This document shows, piece after piece, positions 14,954 to 23,344 of a DNA stretch of 64,000 bases. Source of the DNA: Fictibacillus terranigra (GTDB lineage Bacteria > Bacillota > Bacilli > Bacillales > Fictibacillaceae); NCBI RefSeq assembly GCF_030412265.1, contig NZ_JAUHLN010000001.1, forward strand, positions 868,001 to 932,000, in the 5' to 3' direction. The notes below the pieces were generated by a model. That model had not been told where the DNA came from and ran no database searches. It saw nothing but the letters and a program-made list of their open reading frames with translations. Position 1 is the stretch's first letter. Each line of letters starts with the position of its first letter. The translations under genes and the position numbers were made by a program.

Positions 14954-16420
14954 TTAACCGGTCACTGCCAGTTGCTTTTCTTTTGTGCTTAGTTTTCCAG
15001 CGATGTCGCGGGCGATCCAAACTCCGCAGGCGCTCGCTTGCGCCAGTCCGCGCGTGATACCAGCACCGTCGCCACCGACGTAAAGCCCGGAGATTTCTGA
15101 TTCAAAACGGTCGTTCAGCTTTGGACGCGCGGAATAGAACTTGGCTTCGACTCCATAAAACAGCGTATGCTCTGATGCGATACCCGGGGTTACTTCGTTC
15201 AGTGCTTCTGTCATCTCGATCAAGCTTTTCATTGTATTGTATGGAAGCACGAGGCCAAGATCACCTGGCACGGCTTCTTTTAACGTTGGATTTAGAAAAC
15301 CCTCTTTGATCCGTTTCTCGGTAGAACGGCGTCCTTTTTTAATATCACCATACTTTTGGACGACCAGCCCGCCAGAGGATAACTGATTGGCAAGTCTTGA
15401 AACCTCATGGGCATATTCAGTAGGCTCATCGAACGGATCGTCAAATTTATGGGAAACAAGAAGAGCAAAGTTGGTATTGGGGCTTCCTAGAGAAGGATCC
15501 TTGTACGCATGGCCGTTGGCCAGCATGATACCAGAATGGTTTTCAACGACAACATGACCTGACGGATTGCTGCAGAACGTTCGGACTCTCGTGCCGACAG
15601 ACGTGTTGAAAACAAACTTGCCTTCATATAAATGCTCGTTGATTTCTTCCATCACCACATTCGATGTTTCTACCCGTACACCAATGTCGACCTGGTTGGC
15701 CGCCATCTTTAGGCGTCGTTTTTTTAAAATTTTAGTCAGCCAGGCAGAGCCGTCGCGGCCCGGAACAATTACGATTTTATCCGCCGAAAGCACTGTTCCG
15801 TCTTTTAGCTCCACGGCAGCGGCTCTATAAGTTTCATCTTCTTTTTCTGTAACAAGATCCAGCACTTCTGCTTTGTAGCGCATCTCGATTTTTTCCTTTA
15901 AGTATTCATAGATGCTTGTCAGGATTGCGAGGTTTTGTTCTGTTCCCAGGTGGCGGACCTGTGCGCGCAGCAGTTTTAATCCAGCAGCATACGCACGTTT
16001 TTCAATATCTCGTACCTCATCAGTGAGCGGATCGGTAATGGTTTCGGTCGCACCGTGTTCGAGGTTAATGCTGTCCACATATTTTATGAGATCAATAACA
16101 GTGTCATCCGGAAGGTAATCAGTCATCCATCCGCCGAATTCACTTGTAATATTAAACTTTCCATCAGAATAGGCTCCTGCTCCCCCAAAGCCGTTTGTAA
16201 TCGAACAAGCCGGAAGGCATCCGGCAAATTCTTTTCGTCCGGCAGCAGGCGGGCATTTTTGAATTTTCTTTTGAAGGATCGGGCAGTTTCTGGAATAGAT
16301 ATCGTGGCCTTTATCGATTAATAGAATTTTGGCGTCCGGCATTTTGCGTGTTAATTCATAGCAGGAAAATATTCCTGTCGGACCAGCGCCAACAACAATG
16401 ACATCGTATTGGTTATTCAT
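14954..16420 (-). CDS. FAD-dependent oxidoreductase (COG2509-type dehydrogenase)
   Basis: The 488-residue flavoprotein opens with V-I-V-V-G-A-G-P-T-G-I-F-S-C-Y-E-L, a dinucleotide-binding loop, followed by an acidic residue after the second strand. A cysteine-rich stretch (C-P-I-L-Q ... K-C-P ... G-C-L-P-A-C, about 46-73) precedes F-G-G-A-G-A-Y-S-D-G-K. The C-terminal G-G-D-G-A-G-I-T-R-G-L-A-Q-A is the second FAD contact. This matches the uncharacterised COG2509 dehydrogenases; the substrate is not known. The clustered cysteines could be redox active or bind metal, which is inference. Confidence 0.85.
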   Translation of the reverse strand: MNNQYDVIVVGAGPTGIFSCYELTRKMPDAKILLIDKGHDIYSRNCPILQKKIQKCPPAAGRKEFAGCLPACSITNGFGGAGAYSDGKFNITSEFGGWMTDYLPDDTVIDLIKYVDSINLEHGATETITDPLTDEVRDIEKRAYAAGLKLLRAQVRHLGTEQNLAILTSIYEYLKEKIEMRYKAEVLDLVTEKEDETYRAAAVELKDGTVLSADKIVIVPGRDGSAWLTKILKKRRLKMAANQVDIGVRVETSNVVMEEINEHLYEGKFVFNTSVGTRVRTFCSNPSGHVVVENHSGIMLANGHAYKDPSLGSPNTNFALLVSHKFDDPFDEPTEYAHEVSRLANQLSSGGLVVQKYGDIKKGRRSTEKRIKEGFLNPTLKEAVPGDLGLVLPYNTMKSLIEMTEALNEVTPGIASEHTLFYGVEAKFYSARPKLNDRFESEISGLYVGGDGAGITRGLAQASACGVWIARDIAGKLSTKEKQLAVTG

Positions 16421-16653
16421 AAAAAAGACCTCCCGAGTTCAAGCATTTGCAATTTTCTTCAATCAACCTTAGTAACTATATCAAAATCCTTTATTAAACA
16501 CAATAGTATTTACGAACTTTTAAATATAATTCAACTTTAATGTTCGTGTTTTACCTGTGTAAATGGAATAACTTACTTTTTTATTCGCTTTCAATTTATA
16601 AATGGAAATAAAACTCCTTTTAATAAATAAACCAGCACCCATTAACGGTAATC
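16421..16653. other. AT-rich intergenic region upstream of the mhq-type operon
   Basis: No reading frame is supported. It carries an isolated half-site ACTTACT (16571-16577) matching the operator arms at 16654-16702, and the likely promoter of the divergent FAD oxidoreductase gene. Confidence 0.5.
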
Positions 16654-16702
16654 GCTTGACATAAGTAAGTTATGTTTGGTATTATACTTACTATAAGTAA
16701 GT
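16654..16702 (+). promoter_or_regulatory. SigA promoter with two operator copies (YodB/CatR-like)
   Basis: TTGACA (16656-16661) and TATTAT (16680-16685) form a promoter with 18-base spacing. A perfect palindrome ACTTACTATAAGTAAGT (16686-16702) covers the start region. A second copy with the same ATA centre and an intact right arm AGTAAGT lies at 16654-16670 over the -35. The centres are 32 bases apart, three helical turns. The arms resemble the TACT/AGTA boxes bound by the quinone-sensing YodB/CatR regulators, which fits the catechol/quinone genes downstream; the regulator itself is not in the window. Confidence 0.75.
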
Positions 16703-16761
16703 TAATGAACCACCCTTTAAAAGGGAATAGTAACTGGGGAGATTCGAAGGGAGACAGGATT

Positions 16762-17715
16762 GTGAAAAAAAGGACTAGCGGAATTCACCATATTACAGCC
16801 ATCGTTGGAAATCCTCAGGAAAACGTTGATTTTTACGCAGGAGTGTTGGGGCTCCGGCTTGTAAAAAAAACAGTAAACTTTGATGATCCCGGTACGTATC
16901 ATCTCTATTTTGGAGACGAGGAGGGTTCACCAGGAACCATCATGACTTTCTTTCCATGGCCTGGAGCATACAGCGGCAGAACAGGAGCGGGTCAGGTAGG
17001 GGTCACGACATTCGTGGTGCCTGAAGGGGCGTTAAGCTTTTGGGAAAAACGGCTTGAAAAATTCAATGTTGCGTTTCAAAAAACAGAGCGGTTTGGTGAG
17101 CAGTATATAGCTTTTGACGATCCTCATGGCCTGCACCTTGAGGTGGTAAGCCGCAGTGAAGGGAAAGACAGTAAATGGTCCTTTGGCGGTGTATCTGCAG
17201 AGGTTGCCATCAAAGGATTTGGCGGCGCTGTTCTGTTGTCAGGCGCTCCACTAAAAACGATGAATCTGCTCACTGATGTGATGGGTATGGAGAAAGCAGG
17301 GGAGGATGGAGATTTTGTAAGGTTCAGAGCGTCTTCCGATTTGGGAAATATCATTGACATTAAGATGTCAGCAGTCGGAAGGGGATCGATGGGTGCGGGC
17401 ACGGTTCATCATATTGCATGGCGTGCTGCCGATTATGAAGACCACGAAAGCTGGCGGTCCCATGTTGGCGAGAATGGATTTGAAGTAACACCCGTCATCG
17501 ACCGGCAATATTTTAATGCGATCTATTTTCGTGAATCAGGCGGCATTCTTTTTGAGATTGCGACGGATCCGCCGGGATTTGCCCGTGATGAGCCTAAAGA
17601 TGTTATGGGGAAAAACCTTCTTCTTCCTCCTTGGCTGGAACCCGAGCGGGAAAAGATTGAATCGGTGCTCATGCCGGCAGAGGCACGTGTCTTAAAGGAG
17701 GATGAAGCAGAATGA
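16762..17715 (+). CDS. Ring-cleaving dioxygenase, MhqA/MhqO-type VOC protein
   Basis: A 317-residue two-module VOC dioxygenase. Metal ligands are visible as H-H-I-T-A-I (first module, near 8-13), T-V-H-H-I-A-W (second module) and I-L-F-E-I-A-T-D-P-P-G-F, the last a signature of the MhqA/E/O group that protects bacilli from hydroquinones and catechols. The start is GTG 16762 after AAGGGAG; the longer frame from 16672 would begin inside the promoter. It overlaps the next gene by four bases (ATGA), so the two are translationally coupled. Confidence 0.9.
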   Translation: MKKRTSGIHHITAIVGNPQENVDFYAGVLGLRLVKKTVNFDDPGTYHLYFGDEEGSPGTIMTFFPWPGAYSGRTGAGQVGVTTFVVPEGALSFWEKRLEKFNVAFQKTERFGEQYIAFDDPHGLHLEVVSRSEGKDSKWSFGGVSAEVAIKGFGGAVLLSGAPLKTMNLLTDVMGMEKAGEDGDFVRFRASSDLGNIIDIKMSAVGRGSMGAGTVHHIAWRAADYEDHESWRSHVGENGFEVTPVIDRQYFNAIYFRESGGILFEIATDPPGFARDEPKDVMGKNLLLPPWLEPEREKIESVLMPAEARVLKEDEAE

Positions 17716-18329
17716 AGCATATATTCATAAAAGGAAAAAACGAAGAGGCTCCAGTATTGCTGTTGCTCCACGGAACAGGGGGAACAGAACAAGATCTTTT
17801 GCCGCTGGGCTCCATGATCTCACCGGAGTCCTCCATCCTCAGTGTCAGGGGAAATGTCTCTGAAAACGGAATGCCGCGCTTTTTCAGGAGATTAGCTGAA
17901 GGAATCTTTGACGAAGAGGACTTGAAATTTCGAACAAAAGAACTGCATGACTTTTTGGATCATGCAGCTGAGCAATATGGTTTTAACAGGAACAATGTCG
18001 TGGCAATTGGCTATTCGAACGGCGCAAACATAGCCGGCAGCCTATTGTTTCATTTTGAAGGTGAGCTGCGTGGAGCCGTCCTTCATCATCCGATGGTGCC
18101 ATTAAGAGGAATGGGCCTGCCAGATCTTAAAGGAAGTGAAATCTTTATCGGTGCAGGGAAAAATGATCCGATCTGTCCGCCGCAGGAAACTGAAGAGCTG
18201 GAAAACCTGCTGCGAGGAGCCGGAGCGAATGTTGAGACGTATTGGGGAAATTACGGCCATCAGCTGACCCAGCAGGAGGCAGAAGCTGCGGCAGCCTGGT
18301 TTCAGCAGCATTATTCTTCTAAAAATTGA
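17712..18329 (+). CDS. mhqD: MhqD-like phospholipase/carboxylesterase
   Basis: An alpha/beta hydrolase of 205 residues with the nucleophile elbow G-Y-S-N-G-A-N, a downstream Asp in G-K-N-D-P-I-C-P and the catalytic His in G-N-Y-G-H-Q-L. The early L-L-H-G-T-G-G provides the oxyanion hole. In B. subtilis mhqE-mhqD are co-expressed under the quinone-sensing regulator MhqR, and the arrangement here (dioxygenase then esterase, overlapping ATGA) is equivalent. AAGGAGGATG lies upstream. The natural ester is unknown. Confidence 0.87.
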   Translation: MKHIFIKGKNEEAPVLLLLHGTGGTEQDLLPLGSMISPESSILSVRGNVSENGMPRFFRRLAEGIFDEEDLKFRTKELHDFLDHAAEQYGFNRNNVVAIGYSNGANIAGSLLFHFEGELRGAVLHHPMVPLRGMGLPDLKGSEIFIGAGKNDPICPPQETEELENLLRGAGANVETYWGNYGHQLTQQEAEAAAAWFQQHYSSKN

Positions 18330-18350
18330 TCACCAGGAAGTAGAACCTGC

Positions 18351-18962
18351 ATGAAAGCAATCGACCCAAAACGTTTGTCCGCTAAAGAAAACTATAAGTT
18401 TTTGACAGGAAGCATCATTCCCAGGCCAGTAGCTTTTGTCACGAGCACAACAAGAGAGGGTATATTGAATGCCGCCCCCTTCAGTTATTTTAATATTGTC
18501 AGTTCATCCCCTCCCCTTATCTCGGTTTCTGTTCAAAGAGTGAACGGCCAGCTGAAGGATACGGCGAGGAATGTGATGGATGCTGGTGAATTTGTCGTTC
18601 ATATCTCGGATGAAAACTATATAGAATCGATCAATCAGACAGCAGCAAGCCTGCCGCCGGATGAAAGCGAGGTTGAGCTTGCAGGGCTCACACCAATTAA
18701 GAGTACAAAAGTTGCCGTTCCGGGATTAAAAGAAGCAAGTATCCGTTTGGAGTGTCTTCTCGAGCAGGCTATCCCTCTCGGTGGAAACAGCGAGAATCCG
18801 GTATGCGATCTGCTCATCGGTGAGGTCGTCTGCTACCATATTAAAGAGGATCTATACAATGAAGGACGCATCGATGCTGCAGGTTTAAAGCCAGTCAGCC
18901 GGCTGGCGGGCAGCAGCTATTCTAAACTTGGTGAAATTTTCACGCTGGAACGTCCAAAATAG
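18351..18962 (+). CDS. Flavin reductase-like (DIM6/NTAB) FMN-binding protein
   Basis: The 203-residue protein has the flavin-reductase split-barrel start N-Y-K-F-L-T-G-S-I-I-P-R-P-V-A-F-V-T-S, then N-A-A-P-F-S-Y-F-N-I-V-S-S-S-P-P-L, which bind FMN in this family. It lies 21 bases after the mhqD-like gene and ends before a strong terminator, so it is the third gene of the operon. A role in reducing flavin for, or directly reducing, quinone-type compounds is inferred from context. Confidence 0.85.
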   Translation: MKAIDPKRLSAKENYKFLTGSIIPRPVAFVTSTTREGILNAAPFSYFNIVSSSPPLISVSVQRVNGQLKDTARNVMDAGEFVVHISDENYIESINQTAASLPPDESEVELAGLTPIKSTKVAVPGLKEASIRLECLLEQAIPLGGNSENPVCDLLIGEVVCYHIKEDLYNEGRIDAAGLKPVSRLAGSSYSKLGEIFTLERPK

Positions 18963-19024
18963 GCCGCTTGAATATGAATAAAAAATCCCGACATCACCTC
19001 GTCGGGTAAGTGTAGCCGAATGCT

Positions 19025-19064
19025 AAAGACCTTCATCTTCATAAAAAGATGAAGGTCTTTTTTA
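19025..19064 (+). terminator. Strong terminator of the mhq-type operon
   Basis: AAAGACCTTCATCTT (19025-19039) pairs with AAGATGAAGGTCTTT (19046-19060), then T residues. A weaker hairpin CCCGAC/GTCGGG precedes it near 18988. Confidence 0.92.
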
Positions 19065-19152
19065 GTGGGCAGCTGTAGCGCTTAAATGACAGGCATATGA
19101 GAGAGTAATTAACGGTAATTTAGTGTATTTGTAAATTTCATGTTTTGGAAAC

Positions 19153-19296
19153 TTATTTGAAAAAGATAAAAAGAATCATAACAACCGTGGGCACTCCATA
19201 AATCAGTGACTGCTGAATGGTCATTTCCCTGTCAAAACGTTCTTTCCACGTTTTATAATTGGCACGTTTCCCTACATACCAGTTACCGCTGTTCAT
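19153..19296 (-). CDS. Small membrane protein (47 aa)
   Basis: The 47-residue frame begins M-N-S-G-N-W-Y-V-G-K-R and ends with one hydrophobic helix (I-Y-G-V-P-T-V-V-M-I-L-F-I-F-F-K). The basic N-terminal half followed by a C-terminal membrane helix suggests a tail-anchored protein. ATG 19296 follows AGAGGTG at good spacing; an in-frame ATG at 19383 would add 29 residues but has only a weak site. The function is unknown. Confidence 0.55.
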   Translation of the reverse strand: MNSGNWYVGKRANYKTWKERFDREMTIQQSLIYGVPTVVMILFIFFK

Positions 19297-19441
19297 CAGA
19301 TGGACACCTCTTTGCTTTGAATTTGATAGTTTGTGTTTTCCCGTTTTACCAGATTCATTAACAAGTTCATCCCAAAAAGTCATACTCTCTGTTCAGTGTG
19401 TGGTAGCATGTTAGAAAAGAGCAATTAAGGGAGGAAATGGA

Positions 19442-19999
19442 ATGAAGGGTGCGGCAGCTCATCCACTCGTTACGGACCGTCTGATACTAAGAATGTTTGA
19501 TGCGGAGCGGGATGGAGAATCATATGCCCAAGTACTGGGCCAGGACGAAGTAGGCAGGTGTTTGCCGAAAAAAGGAGCCTATACTCCTGATGAATCAAGG
19601 CGCATGATGGATTTTTTTATTAGAGGGTGGCAGAACCATGGATTCGGTACGTTTGCCGTTCAAACGAAGGATGGAGAACTGATCGGGCATTGCGGATTAA
19701 ATTATGTAAAGGATTTGGATGAGGTCGAACTGTTATATGCGTTCAGCAAGGAAACCTGGGGCAAGGGCTATGCGACGGAAGCCGCACAAGCCTGTGTGAA
19801 GGATGCGTTTAAAAGGCTGCATCTCAACCGGCTGATCGGGCTGATCATGCCTGCAAACCAAGATTCAGGAAAGGTTCTAAAAAAAGTGGGGATGGTCTGG
19901 GAAAAGGATATAAGCCTATGGAATATGGAACTTCAGTATTTTAGTATGAGCGCTGAAATGGATGGGCGTTCACAAAAACATTTCAAATACGAAAGCTGA
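19442..19999 (+). CDS. RimJ/RimL-type GNAT acetyltransferase
   Basis: The 185-residue protein starts with L-V-T-D-R-L-I-L-R-M-F, the classic first strand of RimJ/RimL-like enzymes, and has W-G-K-G-Y-A-T-E-A-A (acetyl-CoA pyrophosphate loop) and N-Q-D-S-G-K-V-L-K-K-V-G-M near the C-terminus. GGGAGGAAATGG precedes the ATG. Family members acetylate ribosomal protein N-termini or small molecules; the substrate here is open. It lies 79 bases before the PBP gene. Confidence 0.88.
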   Translation: MKGAAAHPLVTDRLILRMFDAERDGESYAQVLGQDEVGRCLPKKGAYTPDESRRMMDFFIRGWQNHGFGTFAVQTKDGELIGHCGLNYVKDLDEVELLYAFSKETWGKGYATEAAQACVKDAFKRLHLNRLIGLIMPANQDSGKVLKKVGMVWEKDISLWNMELQYFSMSAEMDGRSQKHFKYES

Positions 20000-20078
20000 A
20001 GTGAGGGGTTATCACTTCGATTATTTATTAAAATGGATTAAAATAGGAATGAGAGAAGCAGTCAGGAGGGAATATCTT

Positions 20079-22106
20079 TTGAAATATAAGATAGGTATAT
20101 TTTTTATCGTGCTGGTGCTCATGATTATCGCGGGCTGTTCAGATGGTCCCAAGCCGGAACCGAGAATAAAAGACTACATGAAAAACTGGCAGTCTATGAA
20201 GTTCGATAAAATGTACAGCATGCTTTCAGATGAAAGCAAGAAAGAGATCTCCAAGGATGAGTTTGTGAAGAAATACACAGCGATATATGGTGGCATACAA
20301 GCCCAAAACATTTCCATTAAACCCGTTATTCCGAAAGAAGAGCCTGAAGAGGACAAGAACGGGAACGTCACCTATACATATCAAGTGAAAATGGATACAC
20401 TCGCAGGCCCCGTCCAATATAAGCATAAAATCAAGATGAAAGAGCAGGAAAAGAAAGATCAAAAGGATTGGTATATCAATTGGGACTACTCACAAATCTT
20501 CCCGGGAATGGCGAACGGAGACAAGGTAAGGGTCCAAACCAATAAAGCGAAGCGGGGAGAAATTCTTGACCGCAATGGGAACGGAATAGCAGTGAACGGA
20601 ATGGCAGCACAGATTGGAATTGTTCCTCAAAACCTTTCTGAAAACAAAGAGGCGAGCAAGGCGCAGCTCGCAAAGATACTCGGAATCGATAAAAAGACGA
20701 TCGACAACGCGCTCAACGCTTCTTGGGTACAGCCAGGATTCTTTGTCCCAATAAAAACGATTCCCGAAAAGGATCCCCGTCTTTCAAAAATCCAGAAAAT
20801 CAAAGGGGTCAGCACGAAGTCCATTGAGACGAGAGTGTATCCGTATAAAGAAGCGGCATCCCATCTTACGGGATTTGTGCAGCCGATTAAAGCGGAGGAA
20901 CTCGAAAAATTAAAGTCTGAAGGCTATGAATCTACGGATGTGATCGGAAGAAGAGGCCTTGAGAAATTTTATGAAAAGCAGCTTCGCGGGAAAAACGGTG
21001 GAGTAATCAGGATCGTTGATTCTGGAGAAAACGAAAAACGAACCGTAGCGAAAAAAGAAGCAGTGGACGGAAAGTCAGTAACATTGAACATCGATATGTA
21101 TTTGCAGAGCGACCTCTACAATCAGATGAAAAAGGATGTCGGCACTGCTTCAGCCATCAACCCGGTGACGGGAGAAGTACTGGCCCTAGTCAACAGTCCT
21201 GGATTTGATCCGAATGACTTTGTATTGGGCATCACTGCTCCACAGTATCAGAAGCTTGAAAAAGATCCGAAGCATCCGATGTTAAACCGCTTTGCCTATA
21301 CGTATGCCCCTGGCTCAACGTTTAAGCCCATCACGGCCTCTATCGGTTTAGAGACGAATAAATTGAATCCAAACAAGGAAGTTGCCATCTCGGGGAAAAA
21401 GTGGCAGAAAAAAGGCTGGAATAATAAATTTGTAACGAGGGTTTCTGCGGTGCCATCTGTTAATCTGCAGAAAGCGCTCATGTATTCCGATAACATTTAC
21501 TTTGCCCAAGCGGCGCTGGCCATTGGAAAAGAAGATATGGTGAAAGGCGCGGAAAAATTTGGTTTTAATGAAGGCATGCCGTTTGACCTGGATTTTGAAA
21601 ATTCTTCCCTGAAGACGGAAGAAATTGATTCAGAAGGTATGCTTGCTGATACCGGATATGGTCAGGGAAGAGTAGAAATGAACATCCTGCATCTGGGGCT
21701 TGCCTATACACCTTTTATCAATAACGGAAATTTGATTGCACCACAGTTGGTGAAAGCAGACAATCCAAAAGCGAAAGTGTGGAAGAGTAACGTCATTTCC
21801 CCGGAAACGGCCTCTAGAATCAGGAGCGATCTGGTAAAGGTGGTCGAAGATAAGAGAGGAACTGGATACAGGCCGCCATTGAAAAATATGGTGCTTGCCG
21901 GTAAGACCGGAACGGCGGAGCTGAAATCCAAAATAGGTGAAAAAGGCCAGGAAAATGGATATTTCGTAGCGTTCAACCAAGAACAGCCAAGCCTTCTCGT
22001 CTCCATGATGATTGAAAATGTTCAGGATAAAGGCGGCAGCCATTATGTGGTGCCAAAAGTAAAGAATACATTTAAATCCTATATGAAAGAAAAGCCTCTT
22101 CGTTAA
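20079..22106 (+). CDS. pbpC: Lipoprotein class B penicillin-binding protein (PbpC/MecA type)
   Basis: A 675-residue peptidoglycan transpeptidase. The TTG start at 20079 follows AGGAGGG at ideal spacing. A signal sequence ends in the lipobox I-A-G-C, so the protein should be lipid-anchored outside the membrane. An NTF2-like domain (residues about 25-140) typical of MecA/PBP3 precedes the dimerisation domain (N-K-A-K-R-G-E-I-L-D-R-N-G) and the transpeptidase domain with S-T-F-K, S-D-N and K-T-G active-site motifs. B. subtilis PbpC has the same architecture; such PBPs often bind beta-lactams poorly. Confidence 0.92.
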   Translation: MKYKIGIFFIVLVLMIIAGCSDGPKPEPRIKDYMKNWQSMKFDKMYSMLSDESKKEISKDEFVKKYTAIYGGIQAQNISIKPVIPKEEPEEDKNGNVTYTYQVKMDTLAGPVQYKHKIKMKEQEKKDQKDWYINWDYSQIFPGMANGDKVRVQTNKAKRGEILDRNGNGIAVNGMAAQIGIVPQNLSENKEASKAQLAKILGIDKKTIDNALNASWVQPGFFVPIKTIPEKDPRLSKIQKIKGVSTKSIETRVYPYKEAASHLTGFVQPIKAEELEKLKSEGYESTDVIGRRGLEKFYEKQLRGKNGGVIRIVDSGENEKRTVAKKEAVDGKSVTLNIDMYLQSDLYNQMKKDVGTASAINPVTGEVLALVNSPGFDPNDFVLGITAPQYQKLEKDPKHPMLNRFAYTYAPGSTFKPITASIGLETNKLNPNKEVAISGKKWQKKGWNNKFVTRVSAVPSVNLQKALMYSDNIYFAQAALAIGKEDMVKGAEKFGFNEGMPFDLDFENSSLKTEEIDSEGMLADTGYGQGRVEMNILHLGLAYTPFINNGNLIAPQLVKADNPKAKVWKSNVISPETASRIRSDLVKVVEDKRGTGYRPPLKNMVLAGKTGTAELKSKIGEKGQENGYFVAFNQEQPSLLVSMMIENVQDKGGSHYVVPKVKNTFKSYMKEKPLR

Positions 22107-22119
22107 GAAGAGGTTTTTC
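22090..22119 (+). terminator. Terminator at the end of pbpC
   Basis: AAAGCCTCTTC (22091-22101) pairs with GAAGAGGTTTTT (22107-22118); the stem contains the stop codon region. Confidence 0.85.
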
Positions 22120-22181
22120 TTGCCTGAGAGTAGAAAGATAACTATGATTGCTTTCATAACACTGTACAAAGGGTGATCTCC

Positions 22182-22943
22182 GTGCAAACACATCTTCTGT
22201 TTAATATGAATATCGGAACACAAAAACCGGAAAGCATACGGAACACAGAAACAAAATGCCCCTTTTGTGAAAGGGAAAGCCTGGCAGGAATTATTGAAGA
22301 AAAAGGAGATATCATCTGGCTTAAGAACAAGTACCCTGTACTTGCCAATGCGTTCCAGACCGTTATCATTGAAACGAAGGAGTGCTACTCCGAGCTGTCT
22401 CAGTATACAAAAGAAAATCTGTATGATCTCTTTGAATTTGGCCTTTCTGCATGGGAAAAGACCATCCGCAGCGGTGAATACCAATCCGTGATCTTCTTTA
22501 AAAACCATGGGCCGTATTCTGGCGGAACGCTCCGCCACCCGCATATGCAAATCATTGGATTTAAAGAAGCTGATTATCATCAGAATATCCATCCTTCACA
22601 ATTTGAAGGAATCATCATTGAAAAGCAGCCGGGCATGGAATTCAATATTTCTACAAAGCCGAAAATGGGATTCTATGAACTCAACATTCTGCTTGAAGAC
22701 CGGAGCAAAGTGAAGGAGCTCGCTGATTACATTCAACTCTCCGCACACTTCCTGCTGAACGGCTTCAGCAAGACATGCAACAGCTATAATCTTTTCTTTT
22801 ATCAATGGGAAGAAAAAATCATTGCCAAGGTCGTTCCGCGATTTGCAGCTTCACCGCTGTATGTTGGTTATTCCTTCCCGCAGGTGGCAAGCAATATCGA
22901 TGCTGTAGCTGAAAAGATCAAACAAATGTATCTGCAGATGTAG
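22182..22943 (+). CDS. DUF4931 protein (GalT/HIT-like fold)
   Basis: The 253-residue protein contains C-P-F-C-E near residue 28 and L-R-H-P-H-M-Q-I near 113-120. This zinc-knuckle plus H-x-H arrangement is that of the GalT/HIT nucleotide-transferase superfamily, and the whole resembles the DUF4931 family of bacilli. A role in nucleotide-sugar or dinucleotide chemistry would be expected, but the reaction is unknown. GTG 22182 follows GGGTGATC; an upstream in-frame GTG at 22173 lies within that site. Confidence 0.8.
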   Translation: MQTHLLFNMNIGTQKPESIRNTETKCPFCERESLAGIIEEKGDIIWLKNKYPVLANAFQTVIIETKECYSELSQYTKENLYDLFEFGLSAWEKTIRSGEYQSVIFFKNHGPYSGGTLRHPHMQIIGFKEADYHQNIHPSQFEGIIIEKQPGMEFNISTKPKMGFYELNILLEDRSKVKELADYIQLSAHFLLNGFSKTCNSYNLFFYQWEEKIIAKVVPRFAASPLYVGYSFPQVASNIDAVAEKIKQMYLQM

Positions 22944-22980
22944 AGATGAAAGGGAATAGTAAGGCCCGAAGACCTTGAGC

Positions 22981-23011
22981 AAAGCGTTTCGTTCGTGCGA
23001 GCGCTTTTTTT
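22981..23011 (+). terminator. Terminator after the DUF4931 gene
   Basis: AAAGCG (22981-22986) and CGCTTT (23002-23007) with additional internal pairing, followed by a T run. Confidence 0.7.
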
Positions 23012-23160
23012 GTTGCTTTTTCCTGAAACATTATTGTGCAGAAAAATGGCCTGCTGCCCTTGCCCGACAAAAATTCCAAAAAGAAATGGATGAAACCTGC
23101 CCCTGTTCCTGTTAAGCCCATCCCGATTCCAACACCGTGCCGTATTTAAAAAATAGTGTG

Positions 23161-23195
23161 AAAAACCAAAAGGCAATTCATGCTTTTTGGTTTTT
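23161..23195. terminator. Second, bidirectional hairpin terminator
   Basis: AAAAACCAAAAGGCA (23161-23175) pairs with TGCTTTTTGGTTTTT (23181-23195) with one mismatch. No confident gene ends immediately before it on either strand. Confidence 0.7.
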
Positions 23196-23344
23196 CTTGT
23201 GGGCATTTACTCCCATAGAAGACTTTTCCAAAAAAGAAACAAGGGATTTTTGCAAGTGTGGTGAAGTAGTAAACTAGGTACAAATGAGGACTGCAGCAGC
23301 AGAATCAGGGGATCGAATCTATTATTTTCTAAGGGAGGAATTTA

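Larger units (their letters stand above)
22944..23344. other. 401-base intergenic region with two terminators
   Basis: A plus-strand terminator lies at 22981-23011 and a second hairpin at 23161-23195. Between them a GTG-initiated frame would encode a Pro/Lys-rich peptide of about 37 residues (ending P-I-P-I-P-T-P-C-R-I), but it has no ribosome binding site and I do not call it. The rest holds the promoter region of the acyl-CoA ligase gene, in which no clear -35/-10 pair was recognised. Confidence 0.5.

Noticed and set aside
21630-22592. 320-codon minus-strand frame
   Set aside because: It is antisense to pbpC and the DUF4931 gene, both of which have clear motifs and start sites.
23026-23149. 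Pro/Lys-rich ~37-residue frame between two terminators
   Set aside because: Only a GTG start without a ribosome binding site, so not called as a gene.
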